Positions 29,663 to 39,084 are shown, counted from the first letter of the stretch. The stretch is DNA of 64,000 bases from Staphylococcus edaphicus (GCF_002614725.1 NZ_MRZN01000009.1:1-64000), one strand, 5' to 3'. The notes: generated from the sequence alone by a model not told the origin. Translations and numbers: made by a program.

Positions 29663-30566
29663 CTATATACGAATTGATGGTAGTATTCGAAGTAGTTCTT
29701 CTCTTCTATCTTCAAACTGTGGTGGTAACACTAAACTAGATCCTAAGGATTCAAATCGCTCATCAACTGTGAAACCAGGTCCTTCAGTGGCAAATTCAAA
29801 AATAATACCACCATGTTCTTTCATATAAATCGCATTAAAATAGTGTCGATCTTTGACTTCAGTCACACTATAGCCTTTACCGGTCATTTTAACCATCCAA
29901 CCGCGCTGTACTTCATCTGTTGGCAGAGACCAAGCAATATGGTGTACAACACCACCCCCCCCACTGAACATTAGCTTCATTCCTAACCTTCTTGACAATC
30001 ACATGATGACGCCATGCACCTACTGTTTCTAAATGTACATGATTTTCATCTTGCTTCATTTGATTAAATCCCATATCGTTCACCAATGTGTTCAAAGTTG
30101 CTTCTGGATTACCAGTTAACAACGTTACACCATGAAATCCAATAATTTGTAAGTTCTCACTAGGATAATCTTCTTCTGTTTCCACTAAAGCTAATGGCAA
30201 ACCATGAATGTCGTTAAATTCTAATGTTTCTCGATCAAATAACATTGTTTCTTCTACTTTAATTTGATGTGTTACTAGATGTACTTTCCATTCATGACGT
30301 GTGTCTTTAGGAATTCTAAAAGCAATACGTTCCACTTGTCCGTTGCCTATACGACCTTTGCGTGCATTTGGCCAATTAAAAAACGTTAAAATTGTTCCAT
30401 TTGCAACATCGTCATTCGCAAAATATAGATGGTAGGTTGAAGGATCGTCATAGTTCACTGTTTTTTTTATTAATTTAAGCTTTAACACATCTCTATAAAA
30501 TTGAATATTTTCTTCAGGGTTACCTACGATTGCTGATATATGATGAATGTGTTGAATAGCTTCCAT
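29663..30566 (-). pseudogene. Ring-cleaving VOC dioxygenase (second mhq copy), frameshifted at a G8 tract
   Basis: The first frame (29913-30566) begins MEAIQHIHHISAIVGNPEEN after GGAGGAG and runs to ..NVQWGGWCC. The second (29663-29998) continues VVHHIAWSLPTDEVQRG and ends with the VOC motif EFATEGPGF. They join within a run of eight G on the coding strand (29955-29962 on the + strand as C8). Seven G would give one 300-residue protein reading VQWGGGVVHHIAW. Ligand histidines occur in both parts (IHHIS near 9 and VHHIAW near 212). The gene is off as given. A G8 run in low-GC DNA is mutation-prone, so it may be a switch or a sequencing error. Confidence 0.85.
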
Positions 30567-30643
30567 TTAATCTCCTCCAGTTCCAGTCAAAATATTCTTT
30601 CACATTGCACAACACTATTTAAAACAGCTCAAATCAAAGTCAA

Positions 30644-31600
30644 TTATCTACTTGTATCAAACGGACGTATTTCTGACTCAATATATGCTCTTTGTGATTC
30701 TAAAAACGGGGGTAATGCTAAACTTTCACCCAGTGTTTCATAGGGTTCGTCACCCATAAACCCTGGACCATCGGTAGAAACTTCTATTAAGATATGTCCT
30801 ATTCGTGCATATAAAGCTTCAAAATAAAATCTATCTACCAGGCCAGAGTTACCAATGCCTAATGCGTTATATTTTTCTAGCCATTGCTCTATCGCTGCAT
30901 GGTCTTTTAATCTAAATGAAACATGATGTACTTGACCATATCCTTGTCGTGCCTCAGGACCTTCACTATCTTTTCTTAAGATGACTTGACCACCATTTCC
31001 ACCTTCACCGACTTCCAGTATTGCTACGTTTTCTTCTACATGAATTGGTTTCATGCCAAATACTTCTTCAAGTATTTTCATAAAATCTTCAAAATAACTT
31101 ACAGTAATTTCTATAGGTCCAAGGCCATAGATCGCTTTTTCCATTGGTACTGGACCATTTTTCCAAGGTTTACCTGGGGCAACACCTTTATTGTGCTCAT
31201 CAGATACAAGTTGGTAACGTTGACCATCAACTTCTTCGAAAAGCAATACCTTTGTATCAAAGAGTGATTGAATACCATCATGTTTGATATTAAATTCATT
31301 AAATCGTTGTTCATAGTATTGCAACGCTTTATCATTAGGCACTCTAAATGAAGGTCGTGTAATTGAATTTGTACCTGATGAACCTTTAGGGTTATTTGGA
31401 AAATCGAAGAATGTCATATCTGTACCTGGTGAACCTTCATCATCTGCAAAAAATGTATGATACGTATAGATATCATCTTGATTCACTGTTTTCTTAACGA
31501 GTCTCATTCCTAAAATTTCTGTGAAAAATTTATAATTTCTTTCTGCATCATCAGTCATTGCTGTTACGTGATGGATACCTAATAATTGATTATTTGTCAT
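30644..31600 (-). CDS. mhqE: Ring-cleaving VOC dioxygenase (MhqE/MhqO-type)
   Basis: The 318-residue protein has four VOC beta-alpha modules in two halves. Metal ligands are visible: LGIHHVTAMTDD near residue 9, GQVHHVSFRLKD near 215 and ILIEVSTDGPGF near 270. Such enzymes open catechol or hydroquinone rings and belong to quinone detoxification. It lies first after the MarR regulator, with an MhqR-type box at 31625-31644 between the two genes, and its ATG follows AAGGAG. It is about half identical by eye to the second, frameshifted copy downstream, pointing to an old duplication. Confidence 0.88.
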   Translation of the reverse strand: MTNNQLLGIHHVTAMTDDAERNYKFFTEILGMRLVKKTVNQDDIYTYHTFFADDEGSPGTDMTFFDFPNNPKGSSGTNSITRPSFRVPNDKALQYYEQRFNEFNIKHDGIQSLFDTKVLLFEEVDGQRYQLVSDEHNKGVAPGKPWKNGPVPMEKAIYGLGPIEITVSYFEDFMKILEEVFGMKPIHVEENVAILEVGEGGNGGQVILRKDSEGPEARQGYGQVHHVSFRLKDHAAIEQWLEKYNALGIGNSGLVDRFYFEALYARIGHILIEVSTDGPGFMGDEPYETLGESLALPPFLESQRAYIESEIRPFDTSR

Positions 31601-31624
31601 AATAAAAACTCCTTTTTATAATTT

Positions 31625-31644
31625 TATCTCGATTTCGAAGTAAT
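31625..31644. promoter_or_regulatory. MhqR-type operator in front of the dioxygenase gene
   Basis: TATCTCGATTTCGAAGTAAT matches the known MhqR box pattern (TATCTcgaAtTCgAGATA) with few changes and is nearly the same as the box before mhqR. It lies 25 bases upstream of the mhqE start. Confidence 0.75.
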
Positions 31645-31671
31645 TTAAGCTAAAATTTTAAGTGCTTCTAC

Positions 31672-32103
31672 TTATTCAATAGGTTGAGCACTTAGTTTTT
31701 TTAAAGCTTGTTGCAATATCGTTATTTCATCGTCAGTTAATACGGAAAATGTTGAAGTTAATGTTGCAGCATGATCAGGAAAAATTTCATCCATCATTGC
31801 TTGTCCTTTTTCAGTCAATGAAGCGTTTGTCACACGTTTATCTTGTTTATCTCGCTTTCTAGTGACGCATCCCTTTTCTTCAAGTTTATCTACTACATAC
31901 GTAATACTACTACTTGCAATAAGTACTCTATTACCAATACGTTGTATCGGTTGATCGCCCTTGTTATAAAGTAATTCCATAACCGCAAATTCAGTTACAT
32001 TTAAGCCATATCGCTGGACATCCTTTCTAACAATCTTCATTAAATGATCTACCGTTCGATTTAAACCAACAAATGAATTTAAAGATTCTTGTGTACGATT
32101 CAT
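31672..32103 (-). CDS. mhqR: MarR-family regulator, MhqR-like
   Basis: The 143-residue protein starts [20 protein letters not shown]; the ATG at 32103 has GGTGGGTG upstream, while a longer frame would read through the operator. It is a winged-helix MarR protein: [20 protein letters not shown] is the recognition region and [15 protein letters not shown] the wing. In Bacillus and S. aureus MhqR senses quinone-like electrophiles and represses dioxygenase and esterase genes. The same arrangement here (regulator, VOC dioxygenases, MhqD) plus two matching boxes supports the assignment. One box lies in its own 5' region, so it is autoregulated. Confidence 0.87.
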   Translation of the reverse strand: MNRTQESLNSFVGLNRTVDHLMKIVRKDVQRYGLNVTEFAVMELLYNKGDQPIQRIGNRVLIASSSITYVVDKLEEKGCVTRKRDKQDKRVTNASLTEKGQAMMDEIFPDHAATLTSTFSVLTDDEITILQQALKKLSAQPIE

Positions 32104-32125
32104 AGATTCACCCACCTTCCGAATT

Positions 32126-32146
32126 TTATTTCGAATTCGAGATAAA
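32126..32146. promoter_or_regulatory. MhqR-type operator in front of mhqR
   Basis: ATTTCGAATTCGAGATAA, centred on the GAATTC palindrome, fits the MhqR box. It is about 25 bases upstream of the mhqR start and about 190 upstream of the divergent aldehyde dehydrogenase gene. Confidence 0.8.
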
Positions 32147-32338
32147 TTATAACGCCCTCGGTAGCACCTGTCAATCAATTAGTATAAAAAGTATACTTTA
32201 TATGGAATAACCTGCCTTTTACCTGCTTGTTGATTGGATATAAATTAACATAAACATCGCTCTTAATTTTATAAAAACTTACTATTTCGTTTCTAATTAT
32301 AGTATAAGTGGTATGCATACAGTGTGGAGGTGTCATGA

Positions 32339-33763
32339 ATGAATCAATTATTTATAAATAACGAATTTATAGCAAGCCAATCTACTGACACAATGGATGT
32401 AATTAATCCTGCAACTGAAGAAAAAATAGATACGATTACGTTTGCTTCAGAAGCCGAAGTCAATGACGCTGTAGAAAAATCAAAACAAGCACAACTAGAA
32501 TGGGAAAAAACGCCAGAACCAACACGTGCAGACCATGTAAAATTGCTTATTCCGTTACTCGAGCAAAATAAAGACACATTAGCCGAACTTTATGTTAAAG
32601 AACAAGGTAAAACCTTAGCCTCAGCAAAAGGGGAAATTGACAAAGCCATTCAGTTCATTGATTATATGACAAGCTTAAGTATGAATAATAAAGGAGAAGT
32701 GCTACAAAACAGTCGGGAAAATGAAACTATTTTATTAACTAAGAAACCTATTGGCGTCACTGCTGGTATCGTTCCATGGAACGCTCCAATTATGGTATTG
32801 ATGAGAAAAGTCATTCCTGCTATTATTACTGGTTGCTCAGTTGTCATTAAACCAAGCGAAGCAACTTCTTTAATCACATTAAAGTTAGCTGAATTAATAC
32901 GCGCTTCAACCATTCCTGCTGGTTTAGTACAAATATTACCAGGCAAAGGAGAAACTGTAGGAACACAGCTTGCACAACATCCTGATATCCAACTTATTTC
33001 GTTAACTGGTAGTATGCGTGCCGGAAAATCTGTATATGCTGAAAGTGCAAATACAGTTAAAAAAGTGAATTTGGAACTCGGTGGCAATGCGCCCGTCATT
33101 ATTACGCCAAACGCGAATTTGGACAAAGCTGTGAGCTATATCGTTACAGCAAGAATAAATAATGCCGGTCAAGTTTGCACTTGTCCTGAACGAATTTTTG
33201 TACACCATGAAATTCATGATACATTTATCAATAAATTAAAATCACAAATGGAACAATTGCATGTTGGCGATCCATTTGACGCATCTACAGATTATGGCGC
33301 AATTATTAACCAACAACAACTCGATAGCATAGATGAAAAAGTACAAAATGCTGTGAAAAATGGGGCGAAGTTAATCACTGGCGGTCACAAAATAGAACGT
33401 CCTGGTTTCTTTTATGCTCCTACGATTTTAGACAATATTAACCCTGAAGATGTTGCTTTCAAAGAAGAAATATTCGGCCCTGTATTACCCGTGGTGACAT
33501 ATACTGATTTTGATGATGCAATCAGCCAAGCCAACCATACGAATGCAGGCTTGTCTTCATTTATTTTCTCTGAAAACTTAAAAGATATTATGTTAGCAAC
33601 TGAAAAACTTAAATTTGGTGAAGTTTATGCAAATTGCGAAGCAGAAGAAGTCGTTAATGGTTTCCATGCAGGTTGGAGAGAATCAGGTATAGGTGGCGCC
33701 GATGGTACTCATGGTTTAGATGAATATTATAATACAACTGTTTCCTATATTAGATATGATTAA
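32339..33763 (+). CDS. aldA: Lactaldehyde/glycolaldehyde dehydrogenase (AldA-type)
   Basis: The 474-residue NAD-dependent aldehyde dehydrogenase has the Rossmann NAD site, catalytic Glu246 in LELGGNAP and catalytic Cys280 in NNAGQVCTC. The double cysteine and the tail GFHAGWRESGIGGADGTHGL match E. coli AldA rather than betaine or methylmalonate dehydrogenases. It should oxidise small hydroxyaldehydes such as lactaldehyde. The ATG follows GGAGGTG. It is divergent from mhqR, and may help clear reactive aldehydes in the same stress. Confidence 0.87.
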   Translation: MNQLFINNEFIASQSTDTMDVINPATEEKIDTITFASEAEVNDAVEKSKQAQLEWEKTPEPTRADHVKLLIPLLEQNKDTLAELYVKEQGKTLASAKGEIDKAIQFIDYMTSLSMNNKGEVLQNSRENETILLTKKPIGVTAGIVPWNAPIMVLMRKVIPAIITGCSVVIKPSEATSLITLKLAELIRASTIPAGLVQILPGKGETVGTQLAQHPDIQLISLTGSMRAGKSVYAESANTVKKVNLELGGNAPVIITPNANLDKAVSYIVTARINNAGQVCTCPERIFVHHEIHDTFINKLKSQMEQLHVGDPFDASTDYGAIINQQQLDSIDEKVQNAVKNGAKLITGGHKIERPGFFYAPTILDNINPEDVAFKEEIFGPVLPVVTYTDFDDAISQANHTNAGLSSFIFSENLKDIMLATEKLKFGEVYANCEAEEVVNGFHAGWRESGIGGADGTHGLDEYYNTTVSYIRYD

Positions 33764-33880
33764 TCAACCTAATCCCTAACATTGAATAAAAAAGATTTAA
33801 TATGTAATTCAAAGTGTCTTCATATATGAGATGATTAACACTCACTTTATTTCGCATACGCTCACACTTGTATAAGCATA

Positions 33881-33925
33881 GCGATTTGAAATCAGACACA
33901 CAAATCTGGTTTCAAATCGTTTCTT
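33881..33925 (+). terminator. Terminator of aldA
   Basis: CGATTTGAAA.CAGA pairs with TCTG.TTTCAAATCG, and a T-rich run follows on the + strand. Confidence 0.7.
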
Positions 33926-33978
33926 TAATTTTTCACACTTTAACAGTGGTTTCTCAACCATTTTTTAATTTGTTAAAA

Positions 33979-34018
33979 AAAGCGCATGTATCATCATCTA
34001 TGATAATACACGCGCTTT
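33979..34018 (-). terminator. Terminator of the zinc-binding lipoprotein gene
   Basis: AAAGCGC.TGTAT.ATCAT pairs with ATGAT.ATACA.GCGCTTT next to the gene stop; a T-run follows on the - strand. Confidence 0.85.
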
Positions 34019-34022
34019 CTTA

Positions 34023-34988
34023 TTAATTATTCAATGCTTTATTCAATGATTTCATATTTTCTTTCATAAGTGATTGATACGACACATCTTTATCATTCAC
34101 TTCTTTTTCAGATAACGTAGCCATATTATGAAAACTAAGCGGTGTTGTATGGGACTCTTTTTGTATTACATCTGTGACTTTAGAAGATATATTCTGTTCA
34201 TATAACACATAAGGTTGTTTTGTTTCATTAATTCGCTGAACAATCTCCATTAAGTCTCTTTGACTTGGTTCTTCATTATTCATACCGCTCACACCTACTT
34301 GTTTAAATCCATAACGATTAGCTAAATAACCGATAGAATCATGTGAAATTACAACTGTATCTCGCTTTGGATTTGACGTGATATGGCGCATTTGTTGATT
34401 AATATGATCTAAATCAGCAATCAGTTGTTTATAATTTTTTTCATAATACGCTTTATGTTGTGGGTCTTTTTCCACCAAATCTGTTTTGATTGATTTCACA
34501 ATTTTTTTATTTAATACTGGATCAAGCCAAACATGTGGATCATTACCACTTTCTTCATGATCATGTTCATGTTCATGTTCTTCGTGATTATGGTCGTGTT
34601 CATGATTTGCTAATAAATCGTCATGCTTTAAATTAGCTGCTACAGGTAATTTTAAATGTTTATTATTAATGGAACCAGCTATTTTTTTTGCGACAGAATC
34701 CATATCTTGATTAGAATAGATGAATAAGTCACTCTTAGCAATATTAACCATCTCTTTTTGAGTTGGTTCAAATGAATGCATATCGGCGCCTGGTGGATAA
34801 ATCGATTCAACCTCTACATATTTACCGCCAATTTGTTCAGTAAAACTTTCAAAAGCAAATGCCGTTGTATAAATTTTAAGTTTATTATTTGTACTGACGT
34901 CTTTTTTCTCATTTTTATTGATATTACTACACGCACTTAGTGCAATCATCATGACACATGCCAGTATAATCATTATACTTTTCTTCAA
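34023..34988 (-). CDS. Zinc ABC transporter substrate-binding lipoprotein (ZnuA/AdcA-type)
   Basis: The protein (about 321 residues) has a lipoprotein signal ending in MIALSACSN, so it is anchored outside the membrane. It has a cluster A-I metal-binding fold with ligand histidines in PPGADMHSFEP, DPHVWLDP and VISHDSIGY, and a histidine/aspartate-rich loop around residues 130-150 (HEHDHNHEEHEHEHDHEE), typical for zinc capture. It lacks the C-terminal ZinT domain of AdcA. I choose a TTG start at 34988 after GGAGGGG. No permease or ATPase is adjacent, so it must share one from another locus. A Zur-like box overlaps the leader. Confidence 0.87.
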   Translation of the reverse strand: MKKSIMIILACVMMIALSACSNINKNEKKDVSTNNKLKIYTTAFAFESFTEQIGGKYVEVESIYPPGADMHSFEPTQKEMVNIAKSDLFIYSNQDMDSVAKKIAGSINNKHLKLPVAANLKHDDLLANHEHDHNHEEHEHEHDHEESGNDPHVWLDPVLNKKIVKSIKTDLVEKDPQHKAYYEKNYKQLIADLDHINQQMRHITSNPKRDTVVISHDSIGYLANRYGFKQVGVSGMNNEEPSQRDLMEIVQRINETKQPYVLYEQNISSKVTDVIQKESHTTPLSFHNMATLSEKEVNDKDVSYQSLMKENMKSLNKALNN

Positions 34989-35001
34989 AAAACGCCCCTC
35001 C

Positions 35002-35023
35002 AAATCGAAATTATTCCGTTAAA
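35002..35023 (-). promoter_or_regulatory. Zur-like operator of the zinc lipoprotein gene
   Basis: AAATCGAAATTATTCCGTTA matches the Gram-positive Zur box (AAATCGTAATNATTACGATTTA) at 17 of 21 defined positions. It lies just upstream of the ribosome binding site, so zinc-loaded Zur should repress the gene. Confidence 0.6.
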
Positions 35024-35150
35024 ACTATAAACTTAATTTCACATTATTTCAATACTTTTAGCTCATTCTTTTCATTAAATTGATAAATTGTTTGAATTTC
35101 ATGAAAATGTGATATTAAATAAGTATAAACAAAATTCGAGGAGCGATAAA

Positions 35151-35429
35151 ATGGCTGAAATTAAAAAAGGCAATAACAAATTTTATATTGGTAACGACGA
35201 GAATAATCCACAAGCTCAAATCACTTTCAATCAACAAAGCAACAATCAAATTGATATTGACCACACCGGAGTTCCAGAAGAATTAGGTGGCCAAGGCATT
35301 GGCTCTCAACTGGTTAAAGCTGTCATTGATTATGCACGAGAAAACAATTTGAAGGTATCTGCTACATGTCCATTTGCTAAAAATGTCATTGAAAAACACG
35401 ACGAATATCAAGATGTATATTCTGGCTAA
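35151..35429 (+). CDS. Small GNAT-family protein (YjdJ-like)
   Basis: The 92-residue protein is a compact N-acetyltransferase-like domain of the COG2388 type. The acetyl-CoA loop is GGQGIGSQLVKAVIDYA and the tail ATCPFAKNVIEKHDEYQDVY is family-typical. The target is unknown. ATG 35151 with GAGGAG upstream is preferred over an earlier frame that crosses the promoter. It ends at a strong terminator shared with the ABC exporter operon. Confidence 0.85.
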   Translation: MAEIKKGNNKFYIGNDENNPQAQITFNQQSNNQIDIDHTGVPEELGGQGIGSQLVKAVIDYARENNLKVSATCPFAKNVIEKHDEYQDVYSG

Positions 35430-35446
35430 TAAATAAGCAACAATAA

Positions 35447-35493
35447 AATAGGCATAGAAAATCAGTTGAGTTTCAAGATTTTCTATGCCTATT
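35447..35493. terminator. Bidirectional terminator
   Basis: A perfect 17-bp stem AATAGGCATAGAAAATC and its complement encloses a 13-base loop between the GNAT gene and the ABC exporter operon. Confidence 0.9.
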
Positions 35494-35546
35494 ATTATGT
35501 TGATATACTATTGGTAAACGTCGTTGTAATATATCATCGCCACTCA

Positions 35547-37310
35547 TTATCCGTTCTGTAATAAATACATATTATGATAAATACCTTTTTGCGCTATTAA
35601 TTGCGCATGTGTGCCATGTTCAACTATTTCTCCCTTATTTAATACAAAGATTTGATCCGCATCTTGAATGGTAGATAAACGGTGTGCTATCGCTAATGTA
35701 GTACGTCCCTTCCTCATTTTATTCAAAGATTTTTGAATTTGCTCTTCAGTTTCTGAATCTATATTCGCAGTCGCTTCATCTAATATTAATATTTTAGGGT
35801 TAGTTGCTATGGTTCTCGCAAAAGCTATTAATTGTCTTTCACCACTTGAAAATGCACTTCCTTTTTCAATGACCTTATGATCATATTGATCTGCTAATTT
35901 TTCAATAAAGTGATTTGCATGAACAAATTCTGCTGCAGCTTTCACCTGCTCAAATGTCATTGTAGGATGATATAATTTAATATTTGTTGCTATTGTTCCA
36001 TAAAATATAAAGGCATCTTGTAAGACCAAACCAATTTTTTCTTTTAATTCTGATTTAGATATCGTTTTAAGTGAGTGACCATCTATTTTAATCTCTCCAC
36101 GATGGAATTCATAAAAGCGCATAAAGAGATTTATAATAGAACTTTTACCAGATCCTGTATGACCAACAAGCGCAATCATTTCTCCAGGTTTTGCGGTGAA
36201 GCTAATATCTTTTAAGACATCTGTTTCACCATCATAGCTAAAACTTACCTGATTGAATTCAATCTCACCTGACTTAATCGTATGTTGCGCTATTGTTTCC
36301 TGTTCTGGTTCATATGTGTCATCATCGATAAGTGCAAATACCCTACTGGCTGAAACAAGCGCTTGTTGTAAGATATTTAAGTTTTGACTCACCTGATTGA
36401 TAGGCTCAAAAAAACGTTCCATGTACTGAACAAATGCGAAAACTACTCCCGCAGTGATACCAGTAGTAAAGCTAATAATGCCAAAATAGCCCAAAATCAT
36501 TACAATAGCAAAAATTGAAATAGAGCTAATTGCAGGACGAAGTAATAGACTATCTAATTTTACAGTTTTCAACATATATTGATAATGTTCATCATTAATT
36601 TCATTAAATTCTTTATTTAACCGGCGTTCTTGATTAAATGCCTGTATAATTTTCATACCTTCTATAGATTCTGCTAACTTTGAGTTTAAATCAGACAAGC
36701 GTTGTCTAGACTTTGAAAATAAAAAGGCAGAATATTTTCTGTAACTGGCTAATATCACGATGATTATTGGAAAAAAGATAAGTGCAATTAAAGCTAACTT
36801 GACATCTAACACAAACATCATAATATAACTTGAAATCATCATAAAGAATGCCATAATAAACGTTGAAAAAACGCCTACTATCATATCAACAATGGTTTCA
36901 GTATCATTGGTGAGTCGAGAAACGATACTACCACCTGGCACTTTATCAAAGTATCTCATACCTAATTTACCTAATTTATTAAATGCATCAATTCTTAATT
37001 GTTGAATTACCTTAAATGCTAAGTATTGAAATAAATACTGGCTGAAATAAAGTGTGATTGCTCCTACTAATTGTATGCTGATAAATAGCACAATTAACCA
37101 AATCATTGCTTCTTGAGGAAAATGGCGTGGCGTTAAATAGTCGTCAATAAATATTTTCACCATATAAGGCGTCATCATACTGGCAACGGTCGATAATATT
37201 AATGTAATAAATGCCAATACAATCGTCCATTTATAGGGTAAGGTATATTTAAATAATCTGATAAGCGCACTACCTTGATCTTTTGCCGTTAAGTTAGCAT
37301 TCTCAGTCAT
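35547..37310 (-). CDS. ABC exporter subunit B (canonical Walker B)
   Basis: The 587-residue half-transporter has six membrane helices (about 20-310) and one ATPase domain (about 340-585): Walker A GHTGSGKSS, Walker B ILILDEATA with the catalytic glutamate, and H-loop IAHRLST. Its signature is SSGERQ instead of LSGGQ. With the upstream partner it forms a heterodimeric type IV exporter of the LmrCD/BmrCD kind; such pairs export drugs or lipids. The start ATG at 37310 is 9 bases from AAGGGG; the gene overlaps the stop of its partner by 8 bases, showing translational coupling. Confidence 0.88.
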   Translation of the reverse strand: MTENANLTAKDQGSALIRLFKYTLPYKWTIVLAFITLILSTVASMMTPYMVKIFIDDYLTPRHFPQEAMIWLIVLFISIQLVGAITLYFSQYLFQYLAFKVIQQLRIDAFNKLGKLGMRYFDKVPGGSIVSRLTNDTETIVDMIVGVFSTFIMAFFMMISSYIMMFVLDVKLALIALIFFPIIIVILASYRKYSAFLFSKSRQRLSDLNSKLAESIEGMKIIQAFNQERRLNKEFNEINDEHYQYMLKTVKLDSLLLRPAISSISIFAIVMILGYFGIISFTTGITAGVVFAFVQYMERFFEPINQVSQNLNILQQALVSASRVFALIDDDTYEPEQETIAQHTIKSGEIEFNQVSFSYDGETDVLKDISFTAKPGEMIALVGHTGSGKSSIINLFMRFYEFHRGEIKIDGHSLKTISKSELKEKIGLVLQDAFIFYGTIATNIKLYHPTMTFEQVKAAAEFVHANHFIEKLADQYDHKVIEKGSAFSSGERQLIAFARTIATNPKILILDEATANIDSETEEQIQKSLNKMRKGRTTLAIAHRLSTIQDADQIFVLNKGEIVEHGTHAQLIAQKGIYHNMYLLQNG

Positions 37311-39084
37311 TTGCACCATCCCCTTCTGTTAGACTATCCAAGTTGCGAGACAGTTGTTCATGCAAAGCTTGCGATTGGTACGTATCATAGTACCAACCTT
37401 TTGCACTCATCAATGTATCATGGTTTCCACGTTCGATAATGTGTCCTTCATTCATTACGATAATTAAATCGGCGTGCTTCACAGCACTCATTCTATGTGC
37501 TGTTATAATATTGGTCTTACCACTTCTAAGACGTTCTAAATTATCTAATATGGCCTCTTCTGTTTGAGCATCCACCGCTGATAATGAATCGTCTAAAATA
37601 AGGATCTCTGGATTAACAAGTAATGCCCGAGCAATAGAAACGCGTTGCTTTTGGCCTCCTGACAATGACACACCTCTTTCTCCAACCACTGTCTGGTAAT
37701 TGTTAGAAAATTGCATGATATCATCATGAATATAGCTAAGTCTACTCGCTTCATATATTTTTTCATCATCTATGGATTCATGACTAAATGCAATATTATT
37801 TCTTATTGTTGTAGAGAATAAAAAGTGCTCTTGGGGAACATAACCAAATTGCTTCCTTAATAGTTCTACATTATAATCGCGGATAGGATGACCACCATAT
37901 TCAATATCTTCTGCGTGTTGCACATCAAATTCTCTCAATAACAACCTAATCAAGGCACTCTTACCAGAGCCTGTGCGTCCAACAATGCCAACTGTTGTAC
38001 CTTGTTTTATTGTAAAATGGATATCATAAAGTCCCTGTTCATCATTACCCGGGAAATGAAATTGCTTAATATTAAATGTTATATCACCTTGTGGCATCTC
38101 ATCAATTGAATACGACGTATCGATATCATTAGATAAATTTCCAATCTCCTCTATACGCTCATAAGAAGCTTTGGCCCTCTGAATAATATTAAAAAACAGA
38201 CCTAATGCCAGTAATGGCCATACAAGCATACCGAGGTAAGTCGTAAAGGTAATTAACTGCCCTAAACTAATATCGTTATGAAACACCATCTGTGCACCAA
38301 ATGCAATTGATAAGAAATAACTCACACCAATGACTAAGGTAATCGTCGGATCAAAAAGTGCATCTATTTTGGACACTTTCAAATTTTTCGCTACAACATC
38401 ATCACTCAAGTCTTTAAAATCGGCCTGATCACTTGCCTCATAACCGAATGTCTTAGTTACCTTGATTCCAGCTACACTTTCTTGTGTCTTATCGTTTAAT
38501 TTACTAAACGCTGCTTGTGCTTTTTTAAATCCCTTGCTCAGTAACGAACCATAAACACTTGTTAACAACACCATAAAAGGCAGTGGTATCAAAGCAATTA
38601 TCGTCAATTTCCAACTAACTGTTGTTGCCATTGTAATAATGACTGTACCACCAGTAATTAAAGAATCTGCAATCATCAAAATTCCTGCACCAGCAGCATT
38701 CTGTACAGCTCTAATATCATTAGTAGCATGTGCCATCAAATCACCCGTTCTTCTGTTTTGAAAAAAGATGGCACTCATTTCCGTATATTTTTTATATAGA
38801 TACGTTCTTAATATTTTACCTAACTTTTGACTTGTCCCAAATATTGACAACCTCCAAATGTATCTGAGCACATACGTTAATATGGCTGCAACGACGAGTA
38901 TCGCTAAATATATTGTTAATAATTGGGGCGTTAATTTATTAGAAGTCATCTCATCAATTGTACGACCAATGATTTGAGGAGGTACGATTTCAATTAATGC
39001 AATTAATAGTAATGTAATCAAACCAACGATATAACTTATTTTTTGTTGCTTAAAAAACCAACCTAATTTCAAAAACACCTTCAT
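37303..39084 (-). CDS. ABC exporter subunit A (degenerate Walker B)
   Basis: The 593-residue half-transporter has six helices and an ATPase domain with Walker A GRTGSGKSA, signature LSGGQKQR and Walker B ILILDDSLS, where aspartate replaces the catalytic glutamate. The partner has a good Walker B but a poor signature. Together this gives one active and one degenerate ATP site, the hallmark of heterodimeric exporters such as TM287/288 or BmrCD. The ATG at 39084 follows GGGTGG. Cargo is unknown; multidrug efflux is a fair guess. No local regulator is seen. Confidence 0.87.
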   Translation of the reverse strand: MKVFLKLGWFFKQQKISYIVGLITLLLIALIEIVPPQIIGRTIDEMTSNKLTPQLLTIYLAILVVAAILTYVLRYIWRLSIFGTSQKLGKILRTYLYKKYTEMSAIFFQNRRTGDLMAHATNDIRAVQNAAGAGILMIADSLITGGTVIITMATTVSWKLTIIALIPLPFMVLLTSVYGSLLSKGFKKAQAAFSKLNDKTQESVAGIKVTKTFGYEASDQADFKDLSDDVVAKNLKVSKIDALFDPTITLVIGVSYFLSIAFGAQMVFHNDISLGQLITFTTYLGMLVWPLLALGLFFNIIQRAKASYERIEEIGNLSNDIDTSYSIDEMPQGDITFNIKQFHFPGNDEQGLYDIHFTIKQGTTVGIVGRTGSGKSALIRLLLREFDVQHAEDIEYGGHPIRDYNVELLRKQFGYVPQEHFLFSTTIRNNIAFSHESIDDEKIYEASRLSYIHDDIMQFSNNYQTVVGERGVSLSGGQKQRVSIARALLVNPEILILDDSLSAVDAQTEEAILDNLERLRSGKTNIITAHRMSAVKHADLIIVMNEGHIIERGNHDTLMSAKGWYYDTYQSQALHEQLSRNLDSLTEGDGAND

